Shown piece after piece: positions 58,502-64,000 of a stretch of DNA of 64,000 bases. This stretch comes from Hericium rajendrae. Its lineage: Eukaryota > Basidiomycota > Agaricomycetes > Russulales > Hericiaceae. The stretch lies in contig CM065889.1 in the NCBI GenBank assembly GCA_033439255.1, forward strand, positions 1,798,001 through 1,862,000, read 5' to 3'. Position 1 is the first letter of the stretch. Each line of letters opens with the position of its first letter. Below the pieces are notes generated by a model, which was not told the origin of the DNA, ran no database searches, and was given only the letters and a program-made list of their open reading frames with translations. Both the position numbers and the translations under genes were made by a program.

Positions 58502-59260
58502 TGCGTTAGTACGAGTGAACACGAAAGAACAAGTTATTTTTCCTTACCTACACCCCCCCCAGCTTCCTAAATCCCCATCCGATCCGTCTTGACTATCGAT
58601 AGAGGAAGGACTGAAGCGAGGGGAGCCGGAGAGGGACAGAGAGAGTGAGGGAGGAGGTGAAGACTGAGCAAATGACAAGTCTCAACGCGAGTTCGGTGCT
58701 TCAGCCACCGAACGAGCGAGCCAAAGTTTCTCGCGATGTAGCAAATCAAATAAAATCCCTATAATTACAAAACAAAATACAGTACTGTATAATAGTAATC
58801 TACACGGATTGAATGGGGTGAATATCTACATAATATAGTACACAAGGCCGAACGGCAGAGTCAAAGTTATCACGTCTGCCACTTAGCCTCTGTTGCGGCG
58901 CTCGGCAACGCCCGGCAGTCACGATTCTCGGCTTCGCCCGGGATTCGTATATAAGGCTTGCGACGCGCGTTGCCTCTGACTCTTAAACCCCCACTTTCCC
59001 TCTTGCCACGTCGTCCTCGACGTCGTCGCTCCCTCTCTCGTCGTCGTTGTTCCCTCTCCCGTCGTCGTTGTTCCCTCTCCCGTCGTCGTTACTCTCTCGT
59101 CGTCGTCGCTACTCTCTCGTCGTCGTCGCGCTCTCCTGTCGTCGTCATCGTCGCGCTCTCTCTCGTCGTCGTCATCGTGCTCTCTCGTCGTTGTTGTCGC
59201 TACCTCTTGTCGTCATCGTCGTTTTCTTCTTTTTTTCTCGTTGGTCTGTGTTAAGGTAAG
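58502..59260. promoter_or_regulatory. Divergent promoter-like core of element E
   Basis: GTATATAAGGC on plus (~58947) sits beside a CGGGATTCG motif. The plus leader is full of CGTCGTCGT repeats (58985-59220) and reaches a donor AAG|GTAAGT at ~59253. The minus side has a donor at ~58553 before the hairpin. The closest relative is region G (46780-47280); A and F share the TATA block. Confidence 0.55.
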
Positions 59261-59960
59261 TTTTTCCTCTTAGTCTCTTATGGCTAATGCTAGTGCTTTT
59301 ATGCTTGTTCTATAGTACTTTTGTAGACTTATCAGGTAAGTAGTATTATGTCCTAACATCTTGACTTGCAGGTCTTCACTTCTATTTGTTTGATAAGCCT
59401 GTATGTTATCTTTATGTTATCTTTTGATACTAATGTCTTGTTTTGTTTATATTTTCGCTTTTTATAGTTGCTGTAAGTTGTTATCTTTTGTAGTTATGTA
59501 GTAGTCTTTATAGTGTTAGTAATACTTTGTAATAAAATTATATAAAAAAAATATAATGATTTTTCAGAGCTTCATATTTGTGATTCAGATGTATAAAGCT
59601 ATTGAGCTAATAGTTTTTCTTAATATGTTAGAACTACATATTTGATAGAAGTAACATAGAGTGGATAGAAATCTTACTAGCTAGATATATTATAACAATG
59701 GTGATATAGTATATAGTTGATATAGCTTCTATAGCTACTTTATACTATAATAGCTATGGCAGCTATGATATCTTATACTCTATGCTATAGTAGCTATATA
59801 GCTTAGACCCTATGCTATGATAGCTATAGCAAGCTATGATAGCTATGCATAGATTACTTGACTGCTATGAGACTGCTATGTAGAAAAGAGGACAGCTATG
59901 GACCTAGGAAAGCTATATAGCCTACATAGCCTTATATACCAGTAGTAAATTTCTCAGATG

Positions 59961-62310
59961 TAACCTTAGAATCGTCTTCCTTCTTAAGGACTGGGGGCTG
60001 AGGATCATCATCCTCATCATCTTCAGCTGCGTCAGCTGAAACGGGTACAGGCCTCCGTGGTGGAGTTAAGTCCTCATCATTGAATAAATCAGAGAAACTC
60101 AGATTGGGTAAAGGAGGAGTAGGAGCACTGGGGGGTGCTTTCTGGGTAGGTTGTGAAGGGAAGGAAGTCTCATCGAATCTTGCTTCGCCAGACAAGACAA
60201 TGGACCGGGTTGTAGAGTTCCAGAAATGGTAACCTTTAGAACCATCCTCATAACCCACAAACGTCATTTCCTTGGAGTTAGGCTCCAACTTGTGATGATG
60301 CTCCTTCTGAATGTGTACGTAGGCTTTACAACCAAAAACGCGGAAGTACAAGACGTCAGGAATGTGACCAGCATCCCAAATCTCCATCGGCGTCTTCCAT
60401 TTTAGTATGCGAGTGGGAGTGCAGTTGTATATGTGAACTGCTGTATCAACTGCTAGCTGTCAGAAACCGAGAGACAAGCCTGCATGGTGTAACATAGACA
60501 GGGCTTTCTCCATAAAGGTACGGTTCCAGCGCTCCACACGTCCGTTCTGCTGAGGCGTATATGGCATAGTTTTATGGTGCGTGATACCCAATTCTTTGAA
60601 GTGCTTATCCAGGATTGTGTTCATATATTCCCCCCCTCTGTTAGAGTGAAAGATCAACAGCTTTTGGCTAGTCTCCTTCTCAGCTCTGGCCAAATATGAC
60701 TCGAAAGCCTGAGTGAAATCAGACTTCCGTTTGAGGAACATGACGACTCCTCTACTGCTGAAGTCATCGAGGAATGTGGCAACATATGAAAATCCTTGGA
60801 TAGATTGAATGCGCATCGGTCCGACTAGGTCTGAATGAACTTTGCCTAGCAACCGTGTAGCACGCTTCTCTGAAGTAGGGTATGTCTGACGAGTGCTTTT
60901 GCCAAGCTCACATCCATGACAGGGCATGGTAGCCACTGTGGATTGGTCAATCACAATGCCTTTCACGACTCCAGGAATGAGTCACTTCAGAGCACCATAT
61001 GACATATGAGCAAAGCGTGCATGAGCAGTGTCCACCGAGACTGCATCCTTAACTGCCGCGTTAACCATAGGAGTAGGCTCAAGTAGCAGCCAGTGAAAAC
61101 TGTCTAACTTTTTGCCAATCCCGTAGGTAATGCCATTGTGTTCTATTGTACACACTCCTGAAGAACCCCGTAGAAGTACATCAAACTTCTGGTTCAACAA
61201 TGTAGGCACTGATATGTATCGGTGTGCAGCTTTAGGTGCATAAAGCACATTGCTAAGCGTAACCGCAACACGCTTCCCCTCCACATCTGTCCAACCCTTG
61301 ACCGTGCCAGTACCAAAGTAAGGCATCTTCCTAGCAGTGCTGTCACTGACCGAGATATGGCCAGGACTTTGCATAGGTTCATAATGGTCAAAGTCTGAAC
61401 AAGTATGTGTGATATGATGGGAACAACCGCTATCCAACATCCAGCGGCTCTTATCTGACTCCAGGTACCAGGAAACAGCGATAGCATTGGTAGGTGCTGC
61501 GACGTCTGAGATCATCGCATTTACAGAGGGTTTACTACTAGTCCCTCCACCATCACCTTTCTTTTTCTGGTCTGCCTGCTTCTTCCTACAGTCTGACTCA
61601 AAGTGCCCCAACTTTTGACAGTAGTGACACTTGCCTTTCTTCTTCGTCTGTGGTTTCTTAGATGAAGAGGCGGTCTGGTAATTAACCTGAGCAACAACTG
61701 CATCTGCCTTCTTTCCAGCCTCCTGAGCAAGGATTCTGGTGATGAAGTCCTGGGATGTAGCTTTGGAGAGGTCGGCATAGGAATTAAGGGTGACCTCAAA
61801 GAAGTTTTTGTAGGAAGGAGGGAGTGCTTTAAGGAGGAAGTAGCCATGCTGAAGATCGTCAATCTTCCAACTGGCATTCTTGAGGACGTCATACTCCTGG
61901 TTAAAGGAGTTGATCTGGTCCTGCATCTTCTCTGATTCAGTAAAGTGATGAGAGAGGTAGAGGTCAAAGAGAGTGAAGGCCTGGCGGTTGTCTGTTTTAT
62001 TGTAGAGTTTTTTAAGGTCATTCCAAGCCGTCTCAGCATATAGCTTCTCCTTTATCAGGTCATGGACGGCAGGGACACAAGCCATCTTCAAATAACTGAG
62101 CGCTTGCTCATTATCCTCATTGAAGTCGTCTATAGCGGTTGTCTCCTCGACAGTTGGAGCTTTGGGATCCTTGGGTGAAGGACAAGTAATGGTCTTGCCA
62201 ACGTACTTCCACAGATGCTTGGTCTGGAAGAAGTCAGTCATAGTCGGAGCCCAGGACTGGTAGTTGGAGCCATTCAAATGAACGAATCCACGGGGGAGTA
62301 TGTCGGTCAT
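59961..62310 (-). pseudogene. Copia gag, protease and integrase
   Basis: Starts MTDILPRGFVHLNGSNYQSW at 62310. Gag includes VHDLIKEKLYAETAWNDLKK, then a CCHC knuckle (CHYCQKLGHFESDC). The protease motif is WMLDSGCSHHIT. Integrase follows: H-x-H type region, GKVHSDLVGPM (first Asp), FHSNRGGEYMN (second catalytic position, Asn instead of Asp), QQNGRVERWNRT (Glu), then FRVFGCKAYVHI and an acidic linker. TGA stops interrupt at 60982 (GALK*LIPG) and ~60460 (LGF*QLAV), both consistent with CGA to TGA. The copy cannot encode a functional polyprotein. Confidence 0.9.
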
Positions 62311-62830
62311 AGTGTGTGTAGGTGAATATCTGAGTTGAGGAGCGGTCAGACCCAGGTTCTTTAAGAAGTTCAAGATGACGCCAACCCCATGTGCTGTATC
62401 TCTAGCCAGGATCATAAGATCCTGTCCCATCTGTGTCCATGTGCGCTTATAGTACTTGTAAGGTATGAGATGCACAGTTGTACAGGTGCTCCTGGGTGGA
62501 TTGACTACCTCCCTCAGGATTGGGACACCAAAACTATTCCCACTTAAGGGCAATAGCCAACCATTCACATCCCTTATAGCATCATGCCAGCTTCCCGACG
62601 CTTGCCTACTACAGTAGAGGGTGAAGCAAGGACACGAGCCTTGACAGAGCCTCATGTATCGTACGTATAGTAAGCGCACAAAGGGAGCACAGACAGGTGG
62701 ACTCACGCCAACTTCTAGCATCGCCATGCTTCCGTCATCGATGCTCGTGTAACCCCGAAGGGTGAGAGCACGATGGCAGTTCATTGAAGAACTCCAAGTG
62801 GGGCGCAAGTTGGGAAAGGTGACTCACCTT
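62311..62830 (-). other. Leader upstream of copia gag
   Basis: A frame continues upstream of the gag ATG to 62808, but its composition is unlike Gag and no motif is seen. It is probably the 5' untranslated leader; the 5' LTR and primer-binding site are not reached before C3 begins. Confidence 0.4.
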
Positions 62831-64000
62831 CATCTGGAAAAAGTGTCCATACTACTTTAGCCTACAGTAGAAAATATAGTCTACAGTAGCTATAATAGAT
62901 TATATATTTTCTGTAGCATCTGTTAATAGGTGGGTCTCTATTACAACTACAGGTAGCCATCTGTAGCCATCTGTAGCCATCTGTAGCTGTCTGTAGCTGT
63001 CTGTACATTGTATACCTACTGTAGCTTATGTTAGTTACTATATCTTATGCTAGTCACTGTATCTTATGCTAGCTACTGTAATGCTATACTGCAGTATGTG
63101 AGATTCAGTATAATATAGTTTGTTGTAATCCAATATAGTCTCTTATATCACATCTCCAACAATATATCATGCAAAATATTGTGTTTAGACCAGGTACATC
63201 TTGTACACTAATAGTACTAATGCATGATATATCCCTCTCCATATCCTTCTGCACCCACAGCACCCATCCCTCATGGAAAATGTTTTGCTGCAGCAAAACA
63301 GTTCCCACATGCTGTATTCACATGGGTCGACGGGGCGTGCGGGAGTCGGCAGTGATGCACATGGGTCAAGCATGGTCGGTCGCAACACGTGCAAGGATCA
63401 GCGATGTTCGTGGATTGGCGGGAAGCTCGCGGTTCCACGGGTGCGTGTGCGGGTTGATGGCGACACGCACGGATTGGTGGGGATGGGGAGGGGGTCAGCC
63501 GGGGCATGTGCGGGTCAGCGGCAAAACCCACAGATCGACGGGGGCACGCGCAGATTGGCGCATGCATGCGCATGTTGCCGGCGACGTGCGTGGATTGGCA
63601 GGGAGCTCACGGGTCGGCGAGGGCACGAGGAATTCGGCGGGGGTGTGCGCTGGTTGACGGTGACATGCACGGGTCAGTGGGGCAGAAATGGATCTGTGGG
63701 GATGTGCGCGGGGATCAGCAGCAATACGAAGCGGTTGATGGGGGCATGCACTGGTCGGCACATGCATGCACGAGTCGGCGGGGGCATACAGAGGTTGGCA
63801 GGGGCAACACGCGGATTGGCAGTGAGATGCCAGGGTGAGCGGGGGCTTGTGCGGATTGTCGGTGATGCGTGCAGTTTGGCGGTGACGCACAGGGGTCCAC
63901 GGCGATGTGTCGGGTCCGCAGCAATGCGCGCGGCTTGACGGGAGCATGTGGGGGTCCGCGGCAACGTGCGTGAGTCGGCAGGGATGTGCATGGATCTGCG
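62831..64000 (-). mobile_element. Element C3, partial, runs off the window
   Basis: Starts CATCTGGAAAAAGTGTCC preceded by CCTT, like C2. It has CTGTAGCCAT repeats (62950-63010), the palindrome ATGTTTTGCTGCAGCAAAAC (~63282) and then array 2-type ~18-bp units. More diverged from C1 than C2 is. The other end is beyond 64000. Confidence 0.8.

Larger units (their letters stand above)
56995..59960 (-). mobile_element. Element E, CATCTG-family transposon
   Basis: 2,966 bp, CATCTGAGAAAA to TTTCTCAGATG, exact TA duplication (56993-56994, 59961-59962). Deleting it restores the copia reading (KVTPNTTPP). Subterminal AGCTATGA repeats lie at 57050-57200 and 59700-59930; array 57400-58440; hairpin 58474-58501; promoter-like core 58502-59260. 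No gene: the Arg/Ala/Gly/Pro frames in the array are repeat artefacts. Confidence 0.9.
48386..62830 (-). mobile_element. Ty1/copia retrotransposon, nested-disrupted
   Basis: One element read on the minus strand: gag, zinc knuckle, protease and integrase (62310-59961), reverse transcriptase and RNase H (56992-55207), RNase H tail and polypurine tract (49000-48836), then the 3' LTR. Elements E (56995-59960) and C2 (49001-55206) split it, and C3 begins at 62831. At both internal breaks removal of the insert and one copy of the 2-bp duplication restores a continuous frame. The domain order, with integrase before reverse transcriptase, is that of copia (Pseudoviridae type). Confidence 0.92.

Noticed and set aside
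62310-62808. Upstream extension of the copia gag frame to 62808
   Set aside because: The extra ~165 codons do not resemble Gag; the ATG at 62310 with MTDILPRG is the natural start.

Overview
The window is nuclear DNA of a filamentous basidiomycete, most likely an Agaricomycete. Host genes have many 45-60 nt GT-AG introns, and the mobile DNA includes a KDZ-type transposase, Ty1/copia, Tc1/mariner and Helitron-like elements plus a transposon-borne protein family that I recall from Agaricomycetes. No rRNA, CRISPR or convincing intact tRNA gene was seen.

Layout. (1) 1-16.4 kb: a degenerate KDZ transposase gene on the minus strand, split by three large non-coding elements (A, C1, B). It is followed by a fourth element (D) that carries a 450-bp solo LTR. 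(2) 16.4-18.3 kb: AT-rich inverted-repeat DNA with a MITE. (3) 18.3-27.3 kb: a host gene island with an RRM/R3H RNA-binding protein, a striatin (STRIPAK scaffold), a small unnamed gene and a 439-aa unnamed gene. (4) 28.8-34.3 kb: a Tc1/mariner element with two genes, invaded by a Helitron-like element. (5) 34.4-41.4 kb: element F inside a ~157-bp tandem array, then ~710-bp tandem repeats. (6) 41.6-45.7 kb: a second host island with cyclin L and the PLP synthase subunit PDX1/SNZ. (7) 46.4-64 kb: one Ty1/copia retrotransposon (minus strand) split by elements C2 (which carries a Helitron with a captured gamma-tubulin-complex gene fragment), E and C3.

The main discovery candidate is the family of ~3.0-3.7 kb elements A, B, C1, C2, C3, D, E and F. 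They begin CATCTG and end CAGATG, and they make 2-bp target duplications. Three insertions into transposon coding sequence let the duplication be read exactly, because removing it restores the target reading frame. They have no protein gene. Five of them (A, B, E, F and, less clearly, C) share a plan: AGCTATGATAGC-type or CTGTAGCCAT-type subterminal repeats, a core that looks like a divergent promoter with a splice donor, a branch-site-like TACTAA, a 28-36 nt hairpin whose stem co-varies between copies, and a GC-rich array of ~18-20 bp units. Long open frames in these arrays are artefacts of repetition.

The four well-supported host genes were spliced by hand and each gives a total length divisible by three. 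Transposon genes carry repeated CGA-to-TGA type stops, and the copia copy has lost catalytic aspartates, which suggests CpG-directed mutation. Similarity statements come from recognising motifs by eye; no database search was run.
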